From Thermoflexus hugenholtzii JAD2 (GTDB taxonomy: Bacteria; Chloroflexota; Anaerolineae; Thermoflexales; Thermoflexaceae): a stretch of DNA of 64,000 bases. Positions 33,601-41,470 of the stretch are shown in pieces. The position numbers and the translations under genes were made by a program. Under the pieces are notes generated by a model, which did no database searches, was not told the origin of the DNA, and was given only the letters and a program-made list of their open reading frames with translations. Each line of letters opens with the position of its first letter. Position 1 is the first letter of the stretch. The stretch is from positions 124,001 through 188,000 of the forward strand of contig NZ_FYEK01000003.1 of the NCBI RefSeq assembly GCF_900187885.1, read 5' to 3'.

Positions 33601-36577
33601 CGGCACCCTGCAGACGGATGCGGAAGGAAGCGGACGCTTCGCCTTCACGCCTCCCGATCCCGGCACCTACGTGGTGAAGGCCGAGGGGATCGATGGGGAG
33701 GGCCATCGAATCCGAAGCGCGGAGTTCGTGTGGGTGAGCGGGCGAGGGACCGTGGCCTGGCGCCAGGAGAACAATGACCGCATCGAGCTGATCGCGGACC
33801 GCCGGGAGTATGCCCCCGGGGACACGGCCACCCTCCTGATCCCCTCCCCGTTCAGCGGGACGGTCACCGCCCTCATCACCCTGGAGCGCGGGCGGATCCG
33901 GCGCTACGAGGTCCGGACCCTGGAGGGGAACGCCCCCACCCTTTCCATCCCCCTCACAGAGGATGAAGCCCCCAACGTCTTCGTCACCGTCCTGCTCGTT
34001 CAGGGGGTGACCCGGGAGAACCCAGCGCCATCCTTCAAGATGGGGATGGTCAGCCTCCCGGTGAAGCCGGTCCGGCAGCAGCTTCGCATCGAGCTGATCC
34101 CCGACCGCGACGTCGAGGCCGGCGCCCACTACGGGCCGCGGGAGACGATGACCGTGACGGTGCGCACGGCCGACGCGGATGGCCGGCCGGTCCCGGCGGA
34201 GGTCGCAGTGGCCGTGGTGGATGCCTCGGTGCTGGCCCTGGTGGACCCCAACGCCCCGCCCATCCTGGAGGGCTTCTATGCGCGGCGGCCGCTCTCCGTG
34301 CTCACCGGCGTGGCGATGGTTTACAACCTGAACCGGGTGACCGTGCGGATCGCCCGGGAGCGGAAGGGAGGCGGCGGCGGGATGGAACAGGCCTTCGGGG
34401 AGATCCGCCGGGAGTTCCCGGACACCGCCTACTGGAACGCCCGTTTGCGGACCGATGCCAGCGGGACGGCGACCTTCTCCGTGCGGCTGCCGGACAACCT
34501 CACCACGTGGCGCATCCTCGCCAAAGGCGTCACCGCGGACACCCGGGTGGGCGAGGCGACCCGGGATGTGCTCAGCACCAAAGACCTCCTGATCCGACCC
34601 AGCGTGCCCCGCTTCTTCGTCGCCGGGGATCGGGTCACCCTGGGCGCCGTGGTGCATAACGCCACCACCCGGACCTTGTCCGTCGCCGTCCGACTGGAGG
34701 CCCGGGGCCTGGCCCTGGAGAGTCCGGCCGCCCAGGAGGGGACCATCCCGGCCGGCGGCGTGGCCCGCTTCGAGTGGACCGGCGTCGTGCAGCCGGTGGA
34801 GGCTGTGGATCTGACGTTCTTCGCGGAGGGAGGCGGTTTTCGGGACGCGACCAAACCCACCCTCGCGCGGCCGGACGGCACCATTCCGGTGTTGCGTTAC
34901 GTGAGCCTGGAGACGGTGGCCAGCGCCGGGATGCTGGAGACGGCGGAGCCCCGTCTGGAGATCATCGCCATCCCACCGGAGCCCGAGGTCGTCGGCGGGA
35001 GGATGATCCTTCGTCTGTCGCCCTCCCTCGCTGCGGCGACCCTCGACAGCCTCACGTGGCTTCAGCACTTCGAATACGAATGCACCGAACAGACCATCAG
35101 CCGTTTCCTGCCGAACATCGCCACCTATCAAGCCCTCATCCGCCTGAACCGGATGCGGCCGGAGCTGGAGGAGCCGCTCCGGCAACAGATCGCCATCGGC
35201 CTGCAGCGCCTCTACGCCGGCCAGCACGCCGATGGCGGGTGGGGCTGGTTCACCTCGATGGGAAGCGATCCGCTGACCACGGCCTACGCGGTCTTCGCCC
35301 TGGCCCAGGCCCGGGCGGCGGGGTTCGCCGTCGCCGACGAGGTGCTCGCCCGCGGCGTCTCCTTCCTGCGCCGATCGCTGGAGGCGCCGGCGGATCTGCC
35401 GGAGTGGAAGGCGAACCGGCAGGCCTTCATGCTCTTCGCCATGGCCGAGGCCGGCGCGGGCGACGCCGGACGGATCGTCGCCCTGTGGGAGGCGCAGAAG
35501 GATCGCCTGGCCCTCTACGCCCGCGCCTTCCTGGCCATGGCCCTCGCCCGAGTCCAGCCGGACCATCCGCTCATCCCCACCCTGCAGAGCGCGGTGCTGG
35601 AACGCGCGGAGGTCACCGCCACAGGGGCCTTCTGGCAGGAGCAAAAGATGGACGACTTCAACTGGAACACCGACACCCGCACCACCGCCATCGCCCTGCT
35701 GAGCCTCCTGCGCCTGGATCCGGACCACCCCCTCGCCTTCCAGGCGGTGCGGGGGCTGATGGCCGCGCGGCGGGCGGACCGCTGGGAGACCACCCAGGAG
35801 ACCGCCTGGGCGCTCATGGCCCTCACGGAATGGATGGTCCAGACCGGCGAGCTGGAGGGGAACTACACGTGGACGGTCCGCTTGAACGATGCGTTCCTGG
35901 GCTCCGGAACGGTGGACCCGGCGCACATCCAAGAGACCGTCACCCTGCAGCAGGACATCGCCGGTCTGCTGCGGGAGGTCGGCAACGCCCTGGAGCTTTC
36001 CCGGAGCGCCGGCCCGGGTGTGCTTTACTACACCGTCCATCTGGCTCTGGAGGAGCCGGTGGAGCGGATCGCGCCGCGCGCCCGGGGCCTGACGGTCAGC
36101 CGGCAGTATGTGCGGGCGGACGATCCATGCCTGCGGGATCGGCGGCAGCCGTGCACGCCGGTGACCTCGGCACGGGTGGGAGATCTGCTCACCGTGCGGC
36201 TGACCCTGATCGCGCCCCGGGCGGTGCACCATCTCGTGCTGGAGGATCCGTATCCGGCCGGCGCGGAGGCCATCGATCCCTCCCTGAAGACCTCCCCGAC
36301 GGCGGGGCGTCCGCCGGAGCTCCAGCGGGTGGATCCCTCGGATCCCTTCGGGGGCTACGGGAGGTGGGGCTGGTGGTGGTTCGGCCATGCGGCCCTTTAC
36401 GATGATCGAGCCGCCCTGTTCGCCAATTACCTGCCGCCGGGAACCTACGAATACACGTATCTCATCCGGGCCGGGTGGGCCGGCCGGTTCCAGGTGCGGC
36501 CCGCGCGCGCCTATGCGTTCTACTTCCCCGAGATCTACGGCCAGAGCGAAGGAACGATCTTCGAGATCACCCGATGA
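30629..36577 (+). CDS. Bacterial alpha-2-macroglobulin lipoprotein with thioester
   Basis: A 1,982-residue bacterial alpha-2-macroglobulin, a protease trap that binds attacking proteases covalently. The start ATG 30629 (AAAGGAG site) gives a lipoprotein signal with Cys25 in LLDAC, then four bacterial Ig-like domains up to about residue 440 (for example VARTPEPGQEATPEMPLRLV, ending in FS). Macroglobulin domains follow; the conserved DTAYWNARLRTDASGTA is near 1265 and LPDNLTTWRILAKG just after it. The reactive thioester motif CTEQ (Cys1485, Gln1488) is intact, followed by the helical thioester domain with GGWGWFTS. It should sit on the outer face of the membrane. No partner peptidoglycan synthase PBP1C (pbpC) gene is near, unlike in E. 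coli. Confidence 0.93.
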   Translation: MRSTSRPWRRIGGAFILLLLLLDACRPAPTPTPTPVISRLPPVLVARTPEPGQEATPEMPLRLVFSEPMDRASVEANFRVIPAIAGRFAWEAGDRILRFIPQAPWKPDAEYEVRLENARARNGQALARPVAFRFRTASPLAVVEVIPSPDARDVDPRASVTVIFNRPIVPLRSDLAPGDLPQPLTFDPPIRGTGRWINTSIYTFQPEGSWEAGRTYIARVAAGLKDLSGVTLERDYTWTFTIRRPAVVDYTPRPGRAMDLDLNTPISITFNMEMERSSTEAAFALREGAEDGPAIPGRFEWISRTMVFWPAQPLKMETRYFVRLEARAAAPSGATLEGPLAWAFTTPAYPRLRSASLSPEGPNRLDTDSSIELRFSSGLIRPETIWPNLRFDPPISVTRVVTSWNPEGGEFIIYADWKPGAVYTLTVGPGIEDRYGNRLDRQHVFTFTVDHLDPLAYLNIGSPYTPIALVGTYTGTTAFLSTRNLNRVDLTLARLSLASFVTMTQNPEAVSRYIAPPSQVFARWTFTVPEVITDVIMLNRIPLAGPGWPTLPTGLYHLRLDAPVSLQDRPARYLIAATDLHVAIKVAPQEALVWVTDLASGRPVPGIPVQLFEVVEERLEARGSGTTDADGIVRFTWAEPTPLWRMRVAVAGTPGGRFGIGASTWSDGIEPWSFDIPADYEPMRFRVYWQTDKLIYRPGQTVRFKAIVRVDDDARYTLPTTPILPIRIQDPEGREVYSATLPLSDYGTAEGAFALAEEALLGSYTLMADLPPGPYAHTISFLVAAYRRPEFQVTLTPDRPAYVAGETIQALLQATYYFGGPVADAKVEWTARMRPFFFEYTGPGYFSWSDVDPYSAYEGEGEEVVASGSGTTDAQGRFRIRLPADLGKRTGSQVVILEASVTDLNDNVVAGRTEAVVHAGRFYIGLQAERYVGEAGQPLTLTVRTVDWESRPVAGIPLTWTAYRREWFSVMQETDRGPMWTWTYSDTAIFSGTLQTDAEGSGRFAFTPPDPGTYVVKAEGIDGEGHRIRSAEFVWVSGRGTVAWRQENNDRIELIADRREYAPGDTATLLIPSPFSGTVTALITLERGRIRRYEVRTLEGNAPTLSIPLTEDEAPNVFVTVLLVQGVTRENPAPSFKMGMVSLPVKPVRQQLRIELIPDRDVEAGAHYGPRETMTVTVRTADADGRPVPAEVAVAVVDASVLALVDPNAPPILEGFYARRPLSVLTGVAMVYNLNRVTVRIARERKGGGGGMEQAFGEIRREFPDTAYWNARLRTDASGTATFSVRLPDNLTTWRILAKGVTADTRVGEATRDVLSTKDLLIRPSVPRFFVAGDRVTLGAVVHNATTRTLSVAVRLEARGLALESPAAQEGTIPAGGVARFEWTGVVQPVEAVDLTFFAEGGGFRDATKPTLARPDGTIPVLRYVSLETVASAGMLETAEPRLEIIAIPPEPEVVGGRMILRLSPSLAAATLDSLTWLQHFEYECTEQTISRFLPNIATYQALIRLNRMRPELEEPLRQQIAIGLQRLYAGQHADGGWGWFTSMGSDPLTTAYAVFALAQARAAGFAVADEVLARGVSFLRRSLEAPADLPEWKANRQAFMLFAMAEAGAGDAGRIVALWEAQKDRLALYARAFLAMALARVQPDHPLIPTLQSAVLERAEVTATGAFWQEQKMDDFNWNTDTRTTAIALLSLLRLDPDHPLAFQAVRGLMAARRADRWETTQETAWALMALTEWMVQTGELEGNYTWTVRLNDAFLGSGTVDPAHIQETVTLQQDIAGLLREVGNALELSRSAGPGVLYYTVHLALEEPVERIAPRARGLTVSRQYVRADDPCLRDRRQPCTPVTSARVGDLLTVRLTLIAPRAVHHLVLEDPYPAGAEAIDPSLKTSPTAGRPPELQRVDPSDPFGGYGRWGWWWFGHAALYDDRAALFANYLPPGTYEYTYLIRAGWAGRFQVRPARAYAFYFPEIYGQSEGTIFEITR

Positions 36578-36586
36578 TCCACGAGC

Positions 36587-36634
36587 CGGATGGAGAGGGA
36601 CCGGACGCCTCAGGACCTGTTCCCTCTCCATCCG
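36587..36634 (+). terminator. Terminator hairpin after the alpha-2-macroglobulin gene
   Basis: A perfect 14-bp stem (36587-36600 with 36621-36634) with a 20-base loop, starting 10 bp beyond the stop codon. Confidence 0.7.
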
Positions 36635-36664
36635 TCCATCGGCCCCCCTGAAAAGTCCACGCCT

Positions 36665-36693
36665 GGACAATTCCCCCCACTGTTGTTAGAATA
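36665..36693 (+). promoter_or_regulatory. Sigma-70 promoter of the CBM9/DNRLRE surface protein
   Basis: TGGACA (36665-36670), 17 bases, TAGAAT (36688-36693): one mismatch in each box. Expected start near 36700, giving a leader of about 40 bases with GGAGGGAGGGG just before the ATG at 36742. Confidence 0.75.
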
Positions 36694-36741
36694 TAGTTAG
36701 TTTGATTTTGGTTTGAGACTAACCCCACGAGGAGGGAGGGG

Positions 36742-38211
36742 ATGTCCCGTTCGGTGGCGGGGCTGGCAATTCTGATTCTGTTCCTGGGCGGAGGCCTCTT
36801 TTCCGACATCCCGGGCGGGAGAGCCCGGGAGAGGATGCGGCCCATGGAGGACGGTTCTCCCTCTCCATCCGCCAGCCCCACCTTCTCGATCTACCTTCCG
36901 CTCGTGCTGCGGGGAGCCGGGACAGCGCCGGCCCGCCAAGTCAATGTGCCTCAGCTTGTCGATCCCCTGGGCGCAGAATTCTCCCGTATGGCCATCTTCT
37001 GGTTCGGGAAGGTCACGCCCGTCGCGAACTACGCGGACGTCCGCGCAGCCTACACGGCCTCCGAGCTGGTGGTCTACGTGGCGATCTTCGATCGGCGGCT
37101 CTGGTTCAACCCGGACCCCAGCCCCTCTACTCTGACATCGTGGGATGCGGTCACCCTGTTCCTCCATCTGGAGGGTAACGTCGGGAGCGCACCAACCCCT
37201 TCCTCGTATCGCTTCATCGGCGGGCTGAGCAACGGGGATCGCTCCGGCCGGTATCAGACGGCGGAGCAGGGCACCGGCACCGGATGGGCGGCCCGATCCA
37301 TTTCGTTCACCGCCCTCGCTGGCTGGCGGGGGGAGCGCCTGAACGATGACGGAGACGACCGGGGCTGGGCGATGACCTTCCGGATCCCCTTCGCCAGCCT
37401 GGGGCGATCCGGCCCGCCACCGGAAGGAACGGTCTGGGGGCTCGCCGTGATGGTCCACGACCGGGATGACGCGGCCGGCACGCCGATTCCGGTCACCGTC
37501 TGGCCGGAATCCATGAACCCCAATGTGCCCGCCACGTGGGGGCGGATTCATTTCGGGATGCCCGTCTACACGCCACCTTCCGCCCGACCCGGGGGGACCG
37601 TGACCATCCGCCACGGCCTGAACGGCATGGTGGTCCGGGATGCCGGCATCGGGGGATACACGAACTGCGGGGATGGGCTGGATTACTGGACCCAATGGGG
37701 TGAGACCCCCGATCCGGGACGGCCGGACTTCAACATCCAGAACCAGGTGGACATCGCGGACTGGCCGTGCTTCTCGAAGTATTATGTGATCTTCCCGCTG
37801 GACGCCATCCCTCCGGGCAAGGTGATCCTCTCCGCCACGCTCACGCTCTACCAGATGGGGAACGCCGGATCGAACCCGCCGTCCTCCTGGATCCAGGTCC
37901 TGACGACGCGGGAGGACTGGGAAGAGCGGACGCTGACCTGGAACCGCGCGCCGCTGGCCTGGGAGAACATGGGGGGGACGCGAGTGGATCCGGTGCGAAA
38001 CTGGCCCGGCTGGCCCGGCATTCCTTATACCTGGGATGTGACCCGGGCGGTGGCGGAGGCCTACGCGGCCGGCCAGCCCCTCCGCCTGGCCCTTTATTCC
38101 GCCGATGGAGATTACCATTCCGGGAAATACTTCGTCTCTTCGGATACGGAGGATTGGAACGCAGGAGGCCGCCCGACCCTCACGGTGCAGTGGGGAGATC
38201 CTGCTCCCTGA
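36742..38211 (+). CDS. Exported CBM9-like/DNRLRE domain protein
   Basis: A 489-residue secreted protein. A signal peptide (VAGLAILILFLGGGLF) is followed by a Ser/Pro linker and, unusually near the N-terminus, the motif FSIYLPLVLRG (residues 48-58). Residues 70-275 resemble a carbohydrate-binding module family 9-like domain (AIFWFGKV.., LVVYVAIFDRRLWFN, WDAVTLFLHLEG, GWAMTFRIPFASLG). Residues 290-489 fit a DNRLRE domain: YYVIFPLDAIPPGKVILSAT, LTTREDWEERTLTWNRAP and the C-terminal FVSSDTEDWNAGGRPTLTV. A structural or glycan-binding surface role is likely. It has its own promoter and converges on the HEPN/MNT pair. Confidence 0.75.
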   Translation: MSRSVAGLAILILFLGGGLFSDIPGGRARERMRPMEDGSPSPSASPTFSIYLPLVLRGAGTAPARQVNVPQLVDPLGAEFSRMAIFWFGKVTPVANYADVRAAYTASELVVYVAIFDRRLWFNPDPSPSTLTSWDAVTLFLHLEGNVGSAPTPSSYRFIGGLSNGDRSGRYQTAEQGTGTGWAARSISFTALAGWRGERLNDDGDDRGWAMTFRIPFASLGRSGPPPEGTVWGLAVMVHDRDDAAGTPIPVTVWPESMNPNVPATWGRIHFGMPVYTPPSARPGGTVTIRHGLNGMVVRDAGIGGYTNCGDGLDYWTQWGETPDPGRPDFNIQNQVDIADWPCFSKYYVIFPLDAIPPGKVILSATLTLYQMGNAGSNPPSSWIQVLTTREDWEERTLTWNRAPLAWENMGGTRVDPVRNWPGWPGIPYTWDVTRAVAEAYAAGQPLRLALYSADGDYHSGKYFVSSDTEDWNAGGRPTLTVQWGDPAP

Positions 38212-38220
38212 AGTAGATCT

Positions 38221-38260
38221 CCTGGCGTAGAGGCGGAAAATTTTTCGCCCCTATGCCAGG
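38221..38260. terminator. Bidirectional hairpin between converging genes
   Basis: A 15-bp imperfect stem (38221-38235 with 38246-38260) with an AT-rich 10-base loop that overlaps the stop of the minus-strand nucleotidyltransferase gene. It can serve transcripts from both sides. Confidence 0.65.
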
Positions 38261-38577
38261 CGAAGGCCTTCCTGGGCCACGGCCCCGGCGATCCCCCGCC
38301 CGGTCCGACGTCCCTCCTCCAGCTTGTGGGCCGATTTCACGAACACCTCCACCGGCACTGGCGCCTCGGCGAAGATCCAAATGGCCTGCTCCCGGACGGC
38401 CTCCCGGAGGGCGGGATCTTCCTCGGCGATCTCCACCACGATGTCCGCATCGCTGCGCGGCGTGGCCGTCCCCGTGGCGAAGGAGCCGAACAGGTAGATG
38501 GCGACGACCGCGGGGCACTCCGCCCGCAGCCGCTCAGCGCAGCGGCGCAGCGCCTCCAGAACCGCCTCCCGCCGCAC
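38251..38577 (-). CDS. MNT-type nucleotidyltransferase domain protein
   Basis: A 108-residue minimal nucleotidyltransferase with IYLFGSFATGTATPRSDADI (GSx10-11DxD) and VPVEVFVKSAHKLEEGRRTG. The start GTG 38577 lies inside the upstream HEPN gene (44-base overlap); the frame can be opened further to 38676, but that part reads as HEPN antisense-like low-quality sequence. It would be the antitoxin-type half of a HEPN/MNT pair, here in reversed gene order compared with the pair at 25,973-26,741. Confidence 0.8.
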   Translation of the reverse strand: MRREAVLEALRRCAERLRAECPAVVAIYLFGSFATGTATPRSDADIVVEIAEEDPALREAVREQAIWIFAEAPVPVEVFVKSAHKLEEGRRTGRGIAGAVAQEGLRLA

Positions 38578-38962
38578 GAACCTGCTGCTCGCAAAATACG
38601 TAAATCCGTCGCGCATCCTCGAGCGCCTGCTGGGCCTCGCCGAAGGTGTAGTAATCGACCGGAGCGCCTGTGTCAAAACCGTTAGGATAGCGGGTTGGGA
38701 TGTAGTGTTTATCCAGACGCTGGGCCGCGCGGAGGAGAGCGTCAGGGATCTGGACCTGCTGCTTCAGATCGCGGAGCAAACGTGTGAGGGAGTATCCCCA
38801 CCCCTCCCCTCCCATGGCCAGAAACACGGCCTTGACCGCTTTCTCCGCCGCCTGATGTGCGGCAAAGCACGCCCAATCATAGTCCCCATCCTCCAGGGCT
38901 TGCTCCGCATGCCTGAGGTCATGCGCCGCTGGCGTCAGCCAGTCCCCCGCTCGATGACCCAT
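38534..38962 (-). CDS. HEPN domain protein (toxin-like RNase candidate)
   Basis: A 142-residue HEPN protein: WLTPAAHDLRHAEQALEDGD, CFAAHQAAEKAVKAVFLAMG, LLRAAQRLDKHYIPTRYPNG and ALEDARRIYVFCEQQV. It is a relative of the HEPN at 26,328-26,741 (same Y-P-x-x-Y-P-N loop). ATG 38962 has AAGGA; an in-frame ATG at 38992 is an alternative. It precedes and overlaps the nucleotidyltransferase gene. Confidence 0.82.
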   Translation of the reverse strand: MGHRAGDWLTPAAHDLRHAEQALEDGDYDWACFAAHQAAEKAVKAVFLAMGGEGWGYSLTRLLRDLKQQVQIPDALLRAAQRLDKHYIPTRYPNGFDTGAPVDYYTFGEAQQALEDARRIYVFCEQQVRAAGGGSGGAAPLR

Positions 38963-39248
38963 CGCATCCTTGCCCTCTGGATGACCGGGCACCGCTTGTC
39001 CGTCATGATAATCCAGATTCGTGTGTGCTCCCTGCGCGCTGACTTCCTCTCTGCAGCCTTTTCAGAGGACAGCCGGGGCCAAGCTGGAAGCGAAGGATCC
39101 CGAAGTCACCCCAGGCTCCGCTGGTTAGACTCCTCTGCCTCGTCCGCGTGGATCCCCTCCACGTTTTCCTAACGCTTCGTTTATCCCAGCCCAACCCCCC
39201 TCCTATACGCTCGGCATTGAAAGATCCTGCCTTCGGGAGTCCATATTG
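38963..39248. other. Intergenic region upstream of the heptose/surface cluster
   Basis: About 286 bp without a supportable gene between divergent operons. I found no consensus promoter in either direction. A very small hairpin (39147-39163) followed by four T residues is present, but no plus-strand gene precedes it. Confidence 0.5.
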
Positions 39249-40253
39249 ATGCTGCTCATCGCCCGCGCACCGGTTCGGATCAGCTTTGCGGGCGGGGGGA
39301 CGGATCTCCCCGCTTATTTCATGCGCTATGGCGGGCAGGTCCTGAGCGTCACCCTGAACCGTTACGTCTACACCATCCTCTCCCCGGCGCCCCGAGCAGC
39401 CCATCTGATCTCGGCCAATTACAGCCTGTTCCACCAGTATGCGCCGGATCGGGATGCGATGTGGGATGGGAACCTCTCTCTCCCACGGGCGATCCTGGAG
39501 GCCTTTGGCAGCCCCGGGGGGATCGATCTGTTCATCGCCGCACAGGTGCCTCCGGGCACCGGCCTCGGTTCCTCGGGCAGCCTCGCGGTCTCGATGATCG
39601 CCGCCCTGGCGGCGTGGAGCGGTTGGTCCCTCTCCCGGGCGGAGATCGCGGAGCTGGCCTGTCAGATTGAGATCGAGCGGCTGGGGATGCCGGTGGGGAA
39701 GCAGGACCAATACGCAGCGGCCTTCGGGGGCCTGAACCGGATCCGGTTCGATCCCCATGGGGTCACCGTGGAGCGTGTCCACCTGGCTCCGGAAATCCGT
39801 CAGGCCCTGGAGCGACGGCTGCGGCTCTTCTACACCGGCCAGGCCCGTCCGTCCTCCCGCATCCTGAAAGCCCAGCAGCAAGCCACGGCGGAGGAGGACC
39901 CCCAGGTGTTGCGGCGGCTTCATCTGCTGAAAGTCTTGGTGGAGGACATGGAGGAATGTCTGACGATGGGGAACCTGGACGGCTTCGGTCGTCTGCTCCA
40001 TGAGGCATGGACCCTTAAGCGCGGGCTGGCCTCCCCGATTTCCAATGACTTCATCGATCGCTGTTACGCCGCCTCCCGAGAAGCCGGGGCTCTGGGGGGA
40101 AAGATCACCGGGGCGGGCGGAGGGGGTTTCCTCCTGCTGTATTGCCCAGAGGACGCCATCGAGCGGGTGACCGAGACGATGACCCGGATGGGCCTGAAAC
40201 CGATGGACGTAGCCTTCGATGACGAAGGCGTCCAGGTCTTTCGAGTGGAGTGA
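39249..40253 (+). CDS. hddA: D-glycero-alpha-D-manno-heptose 7-phosphate kinase (GHMP kinase)
   Basis: A 334-residue GHMP kinase. LIARAPVRISFAGGGTDLPAYF at the N-terminus is the hallmark of HddA-type sugar kinases; the ATP-binding motif is PPGTGLGSSGSLAVSMIAAL at about residue 102, VGKQDQYAAAFGGLN follows, and KITGAGGGGFLLLY is the third GHMP motif near 284. HddA phosphorylates D-glycero-D-manno-heptose 7-phosphate at C1 in GDP-heptose synthesis. The assignment is supported by the two heptose genes that follow (gmhA, gmhB). Fucokinase-type relatives share the N-terminus, so activity is not certain. Confidence 0.87.
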   Translation: MLLIARAPVRISFAGGGTDLPAYFMRYGGQVLSVTLNRYVYTILSPAPRAAHLISANYSLFHQYAPDRDAMWDGNLSLPRAILEAFGSPGGIDLFIAAQVPPGTGLGSSGSLAVSMIAALAAWSGWSLSRAEIAELACQIEIERLGMPVGKQDQYAAAFGGLNRIRFDPHGVTVERVHLAPEIRQALERRLRLFYTGQARPSSRILKAQQQATAEEDPQVLRRLHLLKVLVEDMEECLTMGNLDGFGRLLHEAWTLKRGLASPISNDFIDRCYAASREAGALGGKITGAGGGGFLLLYCPEDAIERVTETMTRMGLKPMDVAFDDEGVQVFRVE

Positions 40254-40257
40254 GGCC

Positions 40258-40890
40258 ATGTGGGGGGAGTGGGTTGAGGAGTATTTCAACGGCATCCATC
40301 GGGCGCTGGAAGCACTGCCCCGGGAGGTCCTGCTCCAGATCATCGCGCAGATCGAGGCGACGGCGCGGGACGGGGGGATGATCTTCCTGTGCGGGAACGG
40401 CGGCAGCGCGGCCACGGCCTCTCATTTCGCCTGTGACCTGGCCAAAGGCACCCGTCGGCCCGGCGCGCCCATGGTCCGGGTGATCGCCCTGACCGACAAC
40501 GTCCCGTTGCTCACCGCCTGGGCGAACGACACGGAATACCGCCGGGTGTTCGCGGAGCAACTGCGCCCCCTGATCCGCCCGGGGGATCTGCTGATCGCCA
40601 TCAGTGGGAGCGGCAACTCTCCCAACGTCCTGGAGGCGGTGCTCGTGGCCCGGGAGGCCAGGGCCTTCACCATCGGCCTGACCGGGTTCGAGGGCGGGCG
40701 GCTGCGGGATCTGGTCGACCTGTGCCTGATCGTCCCCAGCGCGTGCATGGAGCAGATCGAGGACCTCCATCTCATCCTGCAACACACCATCACCACCGTC
40801 CTGCGCCGGACGTGGGAGAGCACGGCGGTGGCAGTGCCGATCCTGAACCAGGAGCCATTGCCGGATGCGCGCCATCTTTCTGGATCGTGA
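40258..40890 (+). CDS. gmhA: Sedoheptulose 7-phosphate isomerase (SIS domain)
   Basis: A 210-residue SIS-domain phosphosugar isomerase. FLCGNGGSAATASHFACDLAKG (first part residues 43-60), ALTDNVPLLTAWANDTEYR, FAEQLRPLIRPGDLLIAISG and SGNSPNVLEAV match GmhA, which turns sedoheptulose 7-phosphate into D-glycero-D-manno-heptose 7-phosphate. The start ATG 40258 is four bases after hddA's stop. Its end overlaps gmhB by 26 bases, showing tight coupling. Confidence 0.9.
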   Translation: MWGEWVEEYFNGIHRALEALPREVLLQIIAQIEATARDGGMIFLCGNGGSAATASHFACDLAKGTRRPGAPMVRVIALTDNVPLLTAWANDTEYRRVFAEQLRPLIRPGDLLIAISGSGNSPNVLEAVLVAREARAFTIGLTGFEGGRLRDLVDLCLIVPSACMEQIEDLHLILQHTITTVLRRTWESTAVAVPILNQEPLPDARHLSGS

Positions 40891-41470
40891 CGGGGTGATC
40901 TGCGAGAACCGGCCGGACCACGTCAAATCGTGGTCCGAGTTTCAGTTTCTGCCTGGGGTGTTGTCGGCCCTGCACCGCCTGGCCCAGGCCCCCCTGGCCA
41001 TCGTGGTGGTCACGAACCAAGCCATCATCCGCCGCGGCATCGTCCCCGCTTCGGTGGTGGAGGAGATCCACGAGCGGATGGCCTGGCATGTGCGCCGGGC
41101 CGGAGGACGACTGGACGCGGTCTACTACTGCCCGCACCGGCCGGACGAGGGCTGTTTCTGCCGCAAGCCGCAGCCGGGCCTGCTGTTCCAGGCCGCGTGG
41201 GATCTGGGGCTGGAGCTGGGCCGCTCGTATCTGATCGGCGACGCCCTCACCGATATCGAAGCCGCCCGGGCGGCCGGATGCCAGCCCCTCCTGGTGCGCA
41301 CCGGACGGGGAGCCGCCCAGGCTGAACAGGTCCTCCGGCGCTATCCAGAAGTCCCCATCTTCGAGGATCTGGCAGAGGCTGCGGCCTGGATCTTGAGCCG
41401 GGAAAGCCAGTGGATCCTGACCCCCTCATCGCGAGGCGTTTATGCGCCGTTGGCCCTCCCGCTGGGTTGA
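40865..41470 (+). CDS. gmhB: D-glycero-D-manno-heptose 1,7-bisphosphate phosphatase
   Basis: A 201-residue HAD phosphatase of the HisB/GmhB type. Motif I is FLDRDGVI (nucleophile Asp6, acid Asp8), motif II VVVTNQA, the zinc-binding loop YYCPHRPDEGCFCRKP (Cys/His pattern CxH...CxC), and the final motif LIGDALTDIEAARAAGC. GmhB removes the 7-phosphate from heptose 1,7-bisphosphate to give the 1-phosphate. With hddA and gmhA it forms the GDP-heptose route, but the last step, a guanylyltransferase (hddC), is missing from the window. Confidence 0.9.
   Translation: MRAIFLDRDGVICENRPDHVKSWSEFQFLPGVLSALHRLAQAPLAIVVVTNQAIIRRGIVPASVVEEIHERMAWHVRRAGGRLDAVYYCPHRPDEGCFCRKPQPGLLFQAAWDLGLELGRSYLIGDALTDIEAARAAGCQPLLVRTGRGAAQAEQVLRRYPEVPIFEDLAEAAAWILSRESQWILTPSSRGVYAPLALPLG

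Noticed and set aside
32972-36670. A 1,232-codon minus-strand frame opposite the alpha-2-macroglobulin gene
   Set aside because: No start signal, no domain pattern, and composition typical of the antisense of a high-GC gene.
39147-39167. Small hairpin followed by four T residues
   Set aside because: The stem is only five base pairs and no plus-strand gene ends upstream of it.
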